From Enterococcus phoeniculicola ATCC BAA-412 (lineage in GTDB: Bacteria > Bacillota > Bacilli > Lactobacillales > Enterococcaceae), in assembly GCF_000407505.1 (NCBI RefSeq), contig NZ_ASWE01000002.1, positions 1 to 64,000 on the forward strand: a DNA stretch of 64,000 nt. The letters run 5' to 3'. A model generated the notes under the pieces. It ran no database searches. It saw only the letters and a list, made by a program, of their open reading frames with translations, and had not been told where the DNA came from. How positions within the stretch are numbered: position 1 is the first letter of the stretch; the number at the start of each line of letters is the position of its first letter. A program made the position numbers and the translations under genes. Positions 56,918 to 64,000 of this stretch are shown here, in pieces.

Positions 56918-58153
56918 ATGAAACGACATGCAAAAAAGAGCACTCCTCTACAGAAGATATTTCTCGTGGTGGATGTAGGAATTATTCTCATTGGTTTGGT
57001 TGCTCTTTATTATCTATTTATGCCAGATGTACAATCAACAGCCTCATCTAGCTCTGTTGAATCCGCTGAATCAACTAGTCAGCGGGAGACAGAGGCTTCT
57101 TCAACGGTTGAAACGAGCACATCAAAAGAGAGTGATACTCTTGATGCAGCGAACTATGAAAATTTGATTCAAAATCAGGAGGTCGTTGCACTATCAGGAC
57201 AAACGCTAGATGAAAAGATTACGTCAAGCGGGTTTATTGGAAGTGCACTGATTGTACAAGATGGGCAGATTCTTTTGCATAAGGGATACGGCTACACAGA
57301 CAAAGAAATCAATGTACTGAATACGCCAGACACTGTATATAATATTGGGTCTATTCAAAAAGGAATGACTGCAGTTCTGATTATGCGTGCAGTGAAGGAA
57401 GGCAAGCTGTCTTTAACGGATAGGTTAGCGAAGTTTTATCCGCAAATCCAAGGAGCTGAGGATGTCACCATTCAAGAAATGCTGCAAATGGCTTCCGGGT
57501 TAAATTTATCCGCTCAACCTAGTGGTCTTGTTGACGTACGCCAGATTATTGATTGGGACGTTGTTCATACACAAGTAACTGGAGCTAAGGGGCAATTTCA
57601 ATATAGTCCCGTCAATTATAATTTATTAGCTGGGATTTTAATACAAGTTACAGGAAAAACATATGATGAGTTATTTTCAACGTTTTATAATCAAAAAACG
57701 GGACTCAAGCAGACCTTATCTTATACGGATTTTTTCCAGCTTCCAACACCAACAAGAAATTATAAAACAGATGGAAAAGAAGATGCCTATGAGACACCGA
57801 ACATCATTTCAGCAGATAACTTAGCATCCGAGATAGGAACAGGAAATATTTACATGTCTGTTGGGGACTTGTACCAATACTATCATTTATTATTGAATAA
57901 TAAGCTGATTGATGGTGCCTCGTTAAAGAAGATGTGGACAACCGCAGAGGGTTCTAGTTATGCTGCAGGGTTTTACGATAGAGGAACGTATTATCGTGCC
58001 CACGGAGCGAAGGGCGGTTTTGAATCCTTTGCACTCCTATCTAAAGACAAAAAAACCAGTATTATTCTGCTCTCCAATCGAGCCCGCAAATCTGATGCTG
58101 ATTTAATGAGTCAATTATACAAAACACTTACAAATACTGAGATAAAGTTTTAA
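56918..58153 (+). CDS. Class C beta-lactamase-like serine hydrolase (second)
   Basis: A 411-residue protein with an N-terminal membrane segment (about 14-35), a Ser/Thr/Glu-rich linker (38-75) and a serine hydrolase domain. Motifs are S145-I-Q-K148, Y229-S-P-V-N-Y and HGAKGGF. It is a paralogue of the enzyme at 48878. It follows dltD by 49 bp without a visible terminator, so it may be part of the dlt transcript. It is the second candidate for a teichoic-acid D-alanyl esterase or FmtA-like enzyme. GTCGGAGG is upstream. Confidence 0.86.
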   Translation: MKRHAKKSTPLQKIFLVVDVGIILIGLVALYYLFMPDVQSTASSSSVESAESTSQRETEASSTVETSTSKESDTLDAANYENLIQNQEVVALSGQTLDEKITSSGFIGSALIVQDGQILLHKGYGYTDKEINVLNTPDTVYNIGSIQKGMTAVLIMRAVKEGKLSLTDRLAKFYPQIQGAEDVTIQEMLQMASGLNLSAQPSGLVDVRQIIDWDVVHTQVTGAKGQFQYSPVNYNLLAGILIQVTGKTYDELFSTFYNQKTGLKQTLSYTDFFQLPTPTRNYKTDGKEDAYETPNIISADNLASEIGTGNIYMSVGDLYQYYHLLLNNKLIDGASLKKMWTTAEGSSYAAGFYDRGTYYRAHGAKGGFESFALLSKDKKTSIILLSNRARKSDADLMSQLYKTLTNTEIKF

Positions 58154-58159
58154 TAATCT

Positions 58160-58218
58160 GACAAAGAGAACTGTATAGAGACTAGTGCGAAACTGTCCTT
58201 ACCTCTCTTTGTCTTTTT
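58160..58218 (+). terminator. Terminator after second serine hydrolase
   Basis: GACAAAGAGA and TCTCTTTGTC form a 10-bp stem followed by TTTTT. It closes the envelope cluster. Confidence 0.8.
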
Positions 58219-58305
58219 GTATAAAATGGAGAAAGAGCTTATTCACTCGTTAGAAAAAGTAAGTTATACTACATAATAGGAAAATTCGTAAAAAAGAGGT
58301 GGCTT

Positions 58306-59061
58306 ATGAAAGAGATAGAAGATTTTTGGGATGAATTTGCAGAAGAATATAATGAAATTCAAGAGGAATCGGAGCTGACTTTATCTTCGGATGTAACAAA
58401 TTATTTTGAAAAGAGGAATGTTTTTCCAGCAAACGCACTACTAGATTTGGCTGGCGGTTCTGGCCGTTATCTTCTAGATTTTTCTTCCAATGTAAAAAAC
58501 TATACGCTAGTAGACATATCAGAAAAAATGCTTGAAAAAGCAGAACAGTTGGCAGAAAGTCATCAAAGGAAAAATTGTCAGTTTCTTCATAAAGAAATGA
58601 GTGATTTTTTTAACGAAACGAATGATAATGCCTATGAATATGTGTTTTCTGCAATGAATCCAGCGATTCAATCGGTTGCAAATTTACTAGAATTGAATCG
58701 AATCTCAGAAAAAGGAGTCTTTATTTTTCGGATGACAGAAGAAACGGATTCGCTATTTTCAGTGATTGATGCTCGACTAGGGATTGACCACCAGCAAGAA
58801 GAGTTAAGCTGGCTGTTCACCTACCAAGAATGGCTTGCTGAGCTGAAATTTGTAACAGAAACAAAATCATTTTACTATCAATATGAGGAAGCATTTTCAC
58901 GTGCTTTTCTCGAAACGTACTATGAAGAATTTATTGAAGAAACTCAGTTTCGAACGCTTCTGTCTGAGTTGTTTTCAGATAATTCAACAGTTACCAGTAA
59001 AACAACGATTTGCTTCACTTTACTTTACTGGAAGAAGAAAGACACGGTTTCTCAATTGTAA
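58306..59061 (+). CDS. Class I SAM-dependent methyltransferase
   Basis: A 251-residue cytoplasmic protein with motif I LLDLAGGSGRYL, motif II VDISEKMLEKAEQL and an FSAMNPA segment at the position of motif IV. The substrate is unknown. AAGAGGTGG lies 5 nt upstream. Monocistronic with a strong terminator overlapping its end. Confidence 0.85.
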   Translation: MKEIEDFWDEFAEEYNEIQEESELTLSSDVTNYFEKRNVFPANALLDLAGGSGRYLLDFSSNVKNYTLVDISEKMLEKAEQLAESHQRKNCQFLHKEMSDFFNETNDNAYEYVFSAMNPAIQSVANLLELNRISEKGVFIFRMTEETDSLFSVIDARLGIDHQQEELSWLFTYQEWLAELKFVTETKSFYYQYEEAFSRAFLETYYEEFIEETQFRTLLSELFSDNSTVTSKTTICFTLLYWKKKDTVSQL

Positions 59062-59087
59062 AAAAGTGAGAAATCCGTGTTTTTTTT
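59042..59087. terminator. Terminator between methyltransferase and SMR genes
   Basis: ACACGG-TTTCTCA pairs with TGAGAAAT-CCGTGT, then T8. The stem overlaps the last codons of the methyltransferase gene. Confidence 0.8.
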
Positions 59088-59400
59088 AAGAAATCAATTT
59101 CAAACCGATAGCAGAAACAAGGATGAGCGCAATAAATACAAGGCGTTGCCAACTTCGTGATTCGCCATAATACAGCATACCTAAAATGGTTCCGCCAGCT
59201 GTCCCAATTCCTGTCCATATGGCATAAGCTGTTCCCATCGGCAAAGTTTCCATTGCGTAAGAAAGAAGAAAGAAGCTAACTGCAAATCCGACAATCAAAA
59301 GAAGTAAAGCTTTTCCTGTTTTTTCTTTATGCCATTTGTTAATCATTAGTACACCAAACATCTCAAATAATCCTGCAAAAATTAGTGCAATCCAGTTCAT
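59086..59400 (-). CDS. SMR-family transporter subunit, second of pair (guanidinium exporter-like)
   Basis: A 104-residue four-helix small multidrug resistance protein with the conserved glutamate in AGLFEMFGVLM. The segment LPMGTAYAIWTGIGTAGG is typical of the SugE/Gdx branch. The ATG directly follows the stop codon of the partner gene (TAAATG). It should form a heterodimeric exporter with that partner, like YkkC/YkkD. The guanidine-I riboswitch upstream indicates guanidinium as substrate. Confidence 0.92.
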   Translation of the reverse strand: MNWIALIFAGLFEMFGVLMINKWHKEKTGKALLLLIVGFAVSFFLLSYAMETLPMGTAYAIWTGIGTAGGTILGMLYYGESRSWQRLVFIALILVSAIGLKLIS

Positions 59401-59733
59401 TTAATTTTCCTCCGTTTCTTCAGGGGTAACCATCTTCAAACCAATGACCCCGACAAGTAGAGTAGCCGTAAGAAAAATTTTTCCCCAGCTAAATGGTTCA
59501 CCAAAAAAGAGAATACCACTCAATACGGTGCCCAATGTTCCGAGTCCAACAAAAACGGCATAGACAGTTCCCACAGGTAATGTTCGTCCTGCCATGATCA
59601 TAAGAGAAAAGCTGACAATGATAGCAATCACTGTTCCTGCCCATTCATACCAAGTAGTCGCGTGCTTGATACCTATCACCCAGCTTACCTCAAATAGTGC
59701 GGCAATCATTACTGAAACCCATGTTTTATTCAT
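59401..59733 (-). CDS. SMR-family transporter subunit, first of pair (guanidinium exporter-like)
   Basis: A 110-residue four-helix SMR protein with the conserved glutamate in [15 protein letters not shown] and [17 protein letters not shown] in helix 3. First gene after the riboswitch. GGAGGATTT is upstream of the ATG. In paired SMRs each subunit has a fixed opposite membrane orientation; this is family knowledge. Confidence 0.92.
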   Translation of the reverse strand: MNKTWVSVMIAALFEVSWVIGIKHATTWYEWAGTVIAIIVSFSLMIMAGRTLPVGTVYAVFVGLGTLGTVLSGILFFGEPFSWGKIFLTATLLVGVIGLKMVTPEETEEN

Positions 59734-59761
59734 ATGTAAATCCTCCTTATATTTGTACGCA

Positions 59762-59893
59762 AAAAAAGCCCTGAGAAATATTGTGAGTCACAATATCTCC
59801 CGGGCTTTTGTCCCTCCGTGTTACACAGATCCATGTGCGTTTTCCCTTGGACCAGTCTAGCAAGCAGCTACGGAACCCTAGAAAACTTTTGCG
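59762..59893 (-). ncRNA. Guanidine-I (ykkC) riboswitch with terminator
   Basis: On the minus strand the conserved parts of the ykkC class appear in order: CTAGGGTTCCG, ACTGGTCCAAGGG, ACACGGAGGGACAAAAGCCC and GGGAGA. The terminal GCCCGGGAGATATTGTG/CACAATATTTCTCAGGGC can form a long terminator hairpin followed by T7 (59761-59803), so guanidine binding would stabilise the aptamer and prevent termination. It precedes the SMR pair by about 30 bp. Confidence 0.95.
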
Positions 59894-59997
59894 TCATTCA
59901 TTAGAATTATACACATTTATTTTTTAAGTTCAAGTGTTTAAGAAAAATAAATTTGCAAAAGAAAAAAACTTCGGTTAATGTGTTTAGTATACAAATA

Positions 59998-60011
59998 CGA
60001 AAACGTTTACT
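59998..60011 (+). promoter_or_regulatory. LacI/CcpA-type operator upstream of regulator
   Basis: CGAAAACGTTTACT, with a central perfect AAACGTTT palindrome, lies 15 bp before the start codon. CGTTTACT recurs near 61119 and inverted as AGTAAAC near 61083, upstream of the aldo/keto reductase gene. Confidence 0.55.
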
Positions 60012-60025
60012 AAAAAAGGAGAAAA

Positions 60026-61063
60026 ATGATGGTAGGAATTAGAGATGTCGCTAGAAAAGCAGGAGTGTCACCTGCAACTGTTTCCCGGGTGTTAAATGAA
60101 GATCCCACCTTATCGGCTACGGCTGAAACACGTGCGAGAATTTATGATGTAGTGAAGAAATTAAATTATCAAAAGCCTGAAAGAGGAGCGACAAAAAAAG
60201 TAAATGCGTCAATTGGTTTAATCACTGCAGCTTCTGAAAGAGGAGAGATTGAAGATCCTTATTTTCGAGCAATACGTTTAGGAATTGAAGCCGAGGCAAA
60301 AAAACTTCGATTAGCTGCTAATCGTATTTATCGGGTGTCTGAAGGTGTTTCACTTAAAGGAATTGAGGGGTTAGGTGCAGTTATTATACTGGGGAATCTG
60401 CAAGATACCTTCATACAGGAAATCTATGAGAAAAATCCGCGAGTTGTGTTAGTAGATGATGCTTCTGCAGCTGAAACCTTTGATGCTGTTTATACAGATT
60501 TTGAAATGATTACCAGAAGTCATCTTGAACGACTCTGGCAGTTAGGACACAGAAAAATTGCATTTATTGGTGGAAAACGTACCGTGAAAACAAGTGAAGG
60601 AAAGGATCTTTTATTGAGTGAAGATGTTCGCTATCAGGCGTATAAAAAATGGATGACGTTAAAAGGCGTATTTTCTAATGAGGAAGTATTTTTAAGCGGT
60701 TGGGGAGCAAAGGATGGGCTGGAAATGGGGGAGCGCTTATTGAGAAGATGTGAGACACAAAAAGAGAAACCAACAGCAATTATCGTAGCAAGTGATCCGA
60801 TTGCTATCGGAGTCTATCGTGCCCTTCAAAAAGCCGGAAAGTCAATTCCCTATGATTTTTCACTTGCAAGTTTCGATAACATTGAAGTGACTGAATTTTT
60901 AACTCCGCCATTAACGACAGCAAATATTGAAACAGAGCAGCTGGGGAAAATGGCTGTACGTCTAGCAAAAGAGCGAATAAACAATGAGCGTGATGTACCG
61001 ATACATGTAGTGATTCCATCCAAAATAATTTTAAGAGAAAGCGAAATACCTCTTGACAAGTGA
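60026..61063 (+). CDS. LacI/GalR-family transcriptional regulator
   Basis: A 345-residue regulator with HTH IRDVARKAGVSPATVSRVLN and a sugar-binding effector domain. It has its own operator-like site upstream and related half-sites before the next gene. Since an alpha-galactosidase gene lies downstream, the effector is probably an alpha-galactoside or galactose. AAGGAG is upstream of the two adjacent ATGs. Confidence 0.93.
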   Translation: MMVGIRDVARKAGVSPATVSRVLNEDPTLSATAETRARIYDVVKKLNYQKPERGATKKVNASIGLITAASERGEIEDPYFRAIRLGIEAEAKKLRLAANRIYRVSEGVSLKGIEGLGAVIILGNLQDTFIQEIYEKNPRVVLVDDASAAETFDAVYTDFEMITRSHLERLWQLGHRKIAFIGGKRTVKTSEGKDLLLSEDVRYQAYKKWMTLKGVFSNEEVFLSGWGAKDGLEMGERLLRRCETQKEKPTAIIVASDPIAIGVYRALQKAGKSIPYDFSLASFDNIEVTEFLTPPLTTANIETEQLGKMAVRLAKERINNERDVPIHVVIPSKIILRESEIPLDK

Positions 61064-61082
61064 AACAGGTAAACACTAAAGT

Positions 61083-61126
61083 AAGTAAACAAATTAAAAA
61101 AACGGTTTCATTTTTGTTCGTTTACT
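61083..61126 (+). promoter_or_regulatory. Operator-like region before aldo/keto reductase
   Basis: AGTAAAC and GTTTACT half-sites flank AAAAACGGTTTCATTTTT, which resembles the sequence at 43762. Likely control region for the aldo/keto reductase and alpha-galactosidase genes. Confidence 0.5.
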
Positions 61127-61176
61127 ATTTTTCATAAGTAAATAAATAGAAAGGAAACAAAAGGAGAGAGGAAATC

Positions 61177-62178
61177 TTGTTTTTAGCAAAAGAGAACCGG
61201 TATGAAGAAATGCTATACAACCGCGTGGGAAATTCAGGGTTGAAGCTGCCTGCAATTTCACTTGGTTTATGGCACAATTTTGGGGATGTAGACTCCTTAC
61301 AAAATCAAAGAGAAATTATTCACGGTGCATTTGACATGGGAATCACTCATTTTGATTTAGCAAATAACTATGGTCCTCCAGCAGGGTCAGCGGAAATTAA
61401 TTTTGGAAGAATTCTTCATGAAGACTTAAAAGGATACCGAGATGAGCTGATTATTTCTTCAAAGGCAGGCTATTATATGTGGCCTGGACCGTATGGTGAG
61501 TGGGGCTCAAAGAAAAATATTGTAGCTAGCTGTGATCAAAGTTTAAGACGGATGAACTTAGACTACGTAGATATCTTTTATCATCATCGTCCAGACTTTG
61601 AAACACCATTAGAAGAAACAGCTCAGGCATTAGATTTACTTGTTCGACAAGGAAAAGCGTTATATATTGGTATCTCAAATTATGATGCAACACGGACAAA
61701 AGAGATTGCCCAGCTATTTAAACAATTGGGCACACCTTTCATTATTCATCAGCCAAACTATAATATGTTTGATCGCTGGATTGAAGACGGACTATTAGAT
61801 GTTTTAGAAGAAGAACAGCTAGGTGCGATAGTCTTTAGTCCGCTTGCTCAAGGTCTATTAACAAATCGTTATCTTAATGGTGTACCAGAGGATTCACGAG
61901 CGCATCGTTCGGACAGTCCATTTCTATCTGAGGACAACGTTGAGAAAACAATCGCTATTGTTCGTAAGCTGAATGCAATTGCTGGTGAAAGAAACCAAAC
62001 ACTCGCTGAAATGGCCTTATCTTGGAATTTACGTCAAAAACAAATTGCCAGTGTACTGGTGGGGGCTAGTCGACTTACTCAACTGCAAGATAATGTTGCA
62101 GCGTTGAAGAATACGCTATTTTCTTCTGACGAGTTAGCAGCAATAGACAACCTATTGAAGCAGACGAGAAAGGAGTAG
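61177..62178 (+). CDS. Aldo/keto reductase (YghZ-like)
   Basis: A 333-residue NADPH-dependent reductase similar to E. coli YghZ (L-glyceraldehyde-3-phosphate reductase): NSGLKLPAISLGLWHNFGD, FDLANNYGPPAGSAE (catalytic Asp/Tyr), SSKAGYYMWPGPYG (Lys) and FYHHRPDFETPLEET (His). A TTG start after AAAGGAGAGAGG is supported because the N-terminal FLAKENRYEEM segment is also present in YghZ. The alpha-galactosidase starts 3 bp after its stop. Confidence 0.88.
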   Translation: MFLAKENRYEEMLYNRVGNSGLKLPAISLGLWHNFGDVDSLQNQREIIHGAFDMGITHFDLANNYGPPAGSAEINFGRILHEDLKGYRDELIISSKAGYYMWPGPYGEWGSKKNIVASCDQSLRRMNLDYVDIFYHHRPDFETPLEETAQALDLLVRQGKALYIGISNYDATRTKEIAQLFKQLGTPFIIHQPNYNMFDRWIEDGLLDVLEEEQLGAIVFSPLAQGLLTNRYLNGVPEDSRAHRSDSPFLSEDNVEKTIAIVRKLNAIAGERNQTLAEMALSWNLRQKQIASVLVGASRLTQLQDNVAALKNTLFSSDELAAIDNLLKQTRKE

Positions 62179-62181
62179 CCC

Positions 62182-64000
62182 ATGACGATGATTCAATTTG
62201 ATAAAAAAACGCAAACATTTCATTTAAGTAATGAGACAATCAGCTATATTTTAGGAATTGAAGAAGGAAATACACTCGCACATCTTTATTTTGGAAAAAA
62301 AATCACTCGTTACCATGGAAATTTTCGCTATCCGCGACTTGATCGCTCGTTTTCTCCTAATTTACCCAATGCAAGTGATCGCTCGTTTTCCTTGGATACC
62401 GTACTTCAAGAGTATTCTGGATTTGGTGCAGGGGATTTTCGGTTACCTGCACACCAACTCCGTCAAAGTGATGGAACCATCGTAACCAATTTCCAAGTGA
62501 AAACTCATAAAATCGTTGCTGGAAAGCCTCGATTAGAAGGGCTCCCAGCAACCTATACACAAGCAGTTGAGGAAGCACAAACGTTGATTGTAGTAGTAGA
62601 GGATAGGTTTAGGGGCTTAGAAATTGAGCTATCCTACACTATTTTTGCCAATTATCCAGTGATTGCTCGAAATGCTCGTTTGATTAATCACGGGAAAGAA
62701 AAGGTGATCATTGAAAAACTTGCCAGTATGGCAGTCGATTTTCCTGCGGAGGCCTTTGAGCTGATCCACTTGAATGGAACTTGGGCGAAAGAGCGAATGA
62801 TTACCCGAGAGCCTCTCCAAACGGGGATAAAGGTGCTAGATAGTAAGAGAGGCTCTAGCAGTCATCAGCAAAATCCATTTGTTGCCTTGGCTAAGCCTCA
62901 TACAACAGAAGAGACAGGAGAGGTTTATGGATTTTGTCTGGTATACAGCGGCAGTCACGAAACAATGATTGAAAAAGATCCTTATGACCAGCTTCGCTTG
63001 ACTATGGGTATCAACTCTTTTGATTTTCGATGGGTGCTAAATCCAACGGAACAGTTTCAAACACCGGAAGTAGTGATGAGCTTCTCTGATAAAGGATTAA
63101 ATGAGCTTTCTCATTCTTATCATGAGTTGTTCAATCAACAATTAGTTCGTGGGAGCTTTCAGAAAAAAGAACGTCCAGTATTAATTAATAACTGGGAAGC
63201 CACATACTTTGATTTTAATGAAGAAAAACTGTTGGCTATAGTTGATGAAGCAAAAGAAATAGGAATCGAGCTGTTTGTACTTGATGATGGCTGGTTTGGC
63301 AAACGAGAATCAGATAACACTTCATTGGGAGATTGGTATGAGAATACTGGAAAAGTAAAAATGGGCTTGAAAAATCTGTCAAAAGAAGTCCATGCAAGAG
63401 GGTTACAGTTTGGTATTTGGTTTGAACCAGAGATGATTTCTGAGGATAGTGAGCTTTATCGAGCGCATCCAGATTGGGCGTTGCAGATTCCAGGTCGAGG
63501 AAAATCACTTGGACGAAGTCAGTATGTGTTAGATTTTTCTAGGGAAGAAGTTCGGGCACATATTTATCAGCAAATGAAGGCCTTTTTTGATGAGGTTCCT
63601 GTTGATTATGTGAAATGGGATATGAATCGGAATATGACAGAGGTTTATTCTGAAAAACTGACTGCAGAAGAACAAGGAAGTACGGCACATCGCTATATGC
63701 TAGGGTTGTACGAATTTATGGAAAAGCTTACTGCTGAATATCCAGCTATTTTGTTTGAAAGTTGTTCAGGTGGAGGCGGTCGTTTTGATGCGGGAATGCT
63801 TTATTACATGCCGCAAACTTGGACAAGTGATAATACAGATGCAATCGCAAGACTAAAAATTCAATACGGTACGAGTCTTGTCTATCCCGTTTCTTCTATG
63901 GGCTCACATGTTTCAGCAATACCTAATCATCAGACTTCTAGAAATACCAGCTTGGAAATTCGAGGGAATGTAGCGATGTCTGGCGTATTTGGCTACGAGC
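62182..64000 (+). CDS. Alpha-galactosidase, GH36 (3' end beyond the window)
   Basis: The first 606 residues of a GH36 enzyme; the frame is open to the window end, and full-length members have about 720-740 residues. It has an N-terminal beta-sandwich (about 1-320) and a catalytic barrel with DDGWFG, nucleophile D480 in VKWDMNR and acid/base D550 in WTSDNTDA, plus SCSGGGGRFD. These numbers agree with those I recall for characterised bacterial GH36 enzymes. It would hydrolyse raffinose/melibiose-type alpha-galactosides in the cytoplasm. AAAGGAG is 9 nt from the ATG. Confidence 0.95.
   Translation, partial: MTMIQFDKKTQTFHLSNETISYILGIEEGNTLAHLYFGKKITRYHGNFRYPRLDRSFSPNLPNASDRSFSLDTVLQEYSGFGAGDFRLPAHQLRQSDGTIVTNFQVKTHKIVAGKPRLEGLPATYTQAVEEAQTLIVVVEDRFRGLEIELSYTIFANYPVIARNARLINHGKEKVIIEKLASMAVDFPAEAFELIHLNGTWAKERMITREPLQTGIKVLDSKRGSSSHQQNPFVALAKPHTTEETGEVYGFCLVYSGSHETMIEKDPYDQLRLTMGINSFDFRWVLNPTEQFQTPEVVMSFSDKGLNELSHSYHELFNQQLVRGSFQKKERPVLINNWEATYFDFNEEKLLAIVDEAKEIGIELFVLDDGWFGKRESDNTSLGDWYENTGKVKMGLKNLSKEVHARGLQFGIWFEPEMISEDSELYRAHPDWALQIPGRGKSLGRSQYVLDFSREEVRAHIYQQMKAFFDEVPVDYVKWDMNRNMTEVYSEKLTAEEQGSTAHRYMLGLYEFMEKLTAEYPAILFESCSGGGGRFDAGMLYYMPQTWTSDNTDAIARLKIQYGTSLVYPVSSMGSHVSAIPNHQTSRNTSLEIRGNVAMSGVFGYE

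Overview
The window looks like an Enterococcus (or very close lactic acid bacterium) chromosome segment: low-GC sequence, an Enterococcus-type 5S rRNA, strong AGGAGG ribosome sites, PTS and PRD-type sugar regulation, a dltXABCD operon, a lactococcin-972-type bacteriocin cluster and several LacI-type regulators. The species cannot be named from sequence reading alone.

Layout. (1) 1-1712: the 3' end of a 23S rRNA, a 5S rRNA and twelve tRNAs (Asn, Ser, Glu, Val, Asp, Phe, Tyr, Trp, His, Gln, Cys, Leu) closed by a terminator. (2) 1609-11758: a ~10.0 kb mobile element integrated into the 3' end of tRNA-Leu(CAA), bounded by a 107-bp direct repeat that contains the tRNA 3' half and the terminator. 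It carries two tyrosine recombinases, a DUF3173 protein, a pMV158-type rolling-circle Rep and two copies of a pMV158-like nick region (TACTACGAC plus iterons) on either side of rep. Much of its right half has no recognisable gene. (3) 11759-12606: an ISL3-family transposase relic and a small membrane protein. (4) 12988-20181: a beta-glucoside locus (two GH1 enzymes, a PRD regulator and a PTS IIBCA). (5) 20825-24274: a lactococcin-972-like bacteriocin with its DUF1430 permease, ABC ATPase and a small accessory protein. (6) 24275-31278: small membrane proteins, an AraC HTH and a GyrI-like domain encoded as separate genes, dispersed repeats, a duplicated promoter segment, a class A beta-lactamase-like protein and a DUF1697 protein.

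(7) 31391-47177: the largest functional unit, an uronic-acid polysaccharide or oligosaccharide locus. It encodes a heparinase II/III-like lyase, a discoidin-like protein, a DUF2264 protein, a GH88 unsaturated glucuronyl hydrolase, an ABC importer without its own ATPase, LacI and IclR regulators, and the full KduI-KduD-KdgK-KdgA route from unsaturated uronate to pyruvate and glyceraldehyde-3-phosphate. An exact 16-bp operator-like sequence and repeated GTAAAATTT motifs link its promoters.

(8) 47526-48563: MarR and GNAT genes behind a perfect 28-bp palindrome. (9) 48878-58153: cell-envelope cluster, in which a class C serine hydrolase, a histidine kinase, a response regulator, dltXABCD and a second class C serine hydrolase follow one another on the same strand. 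(10) 58306-59893: a methyltransferase and a paired SMR exporter under a guanidine-I riboswitch. (11) 60026-64000: a LacI regulator, an aldo/keto reductase and a GH36 alpha-galactosidase that runs off the window end.

The best candidates for something undescribed are the nested rolling-circle module inside the tRNA-integrated element, the uronide locus, and the pairing of two FmtA-like hydrolases with a two-component system and the dlt operon.
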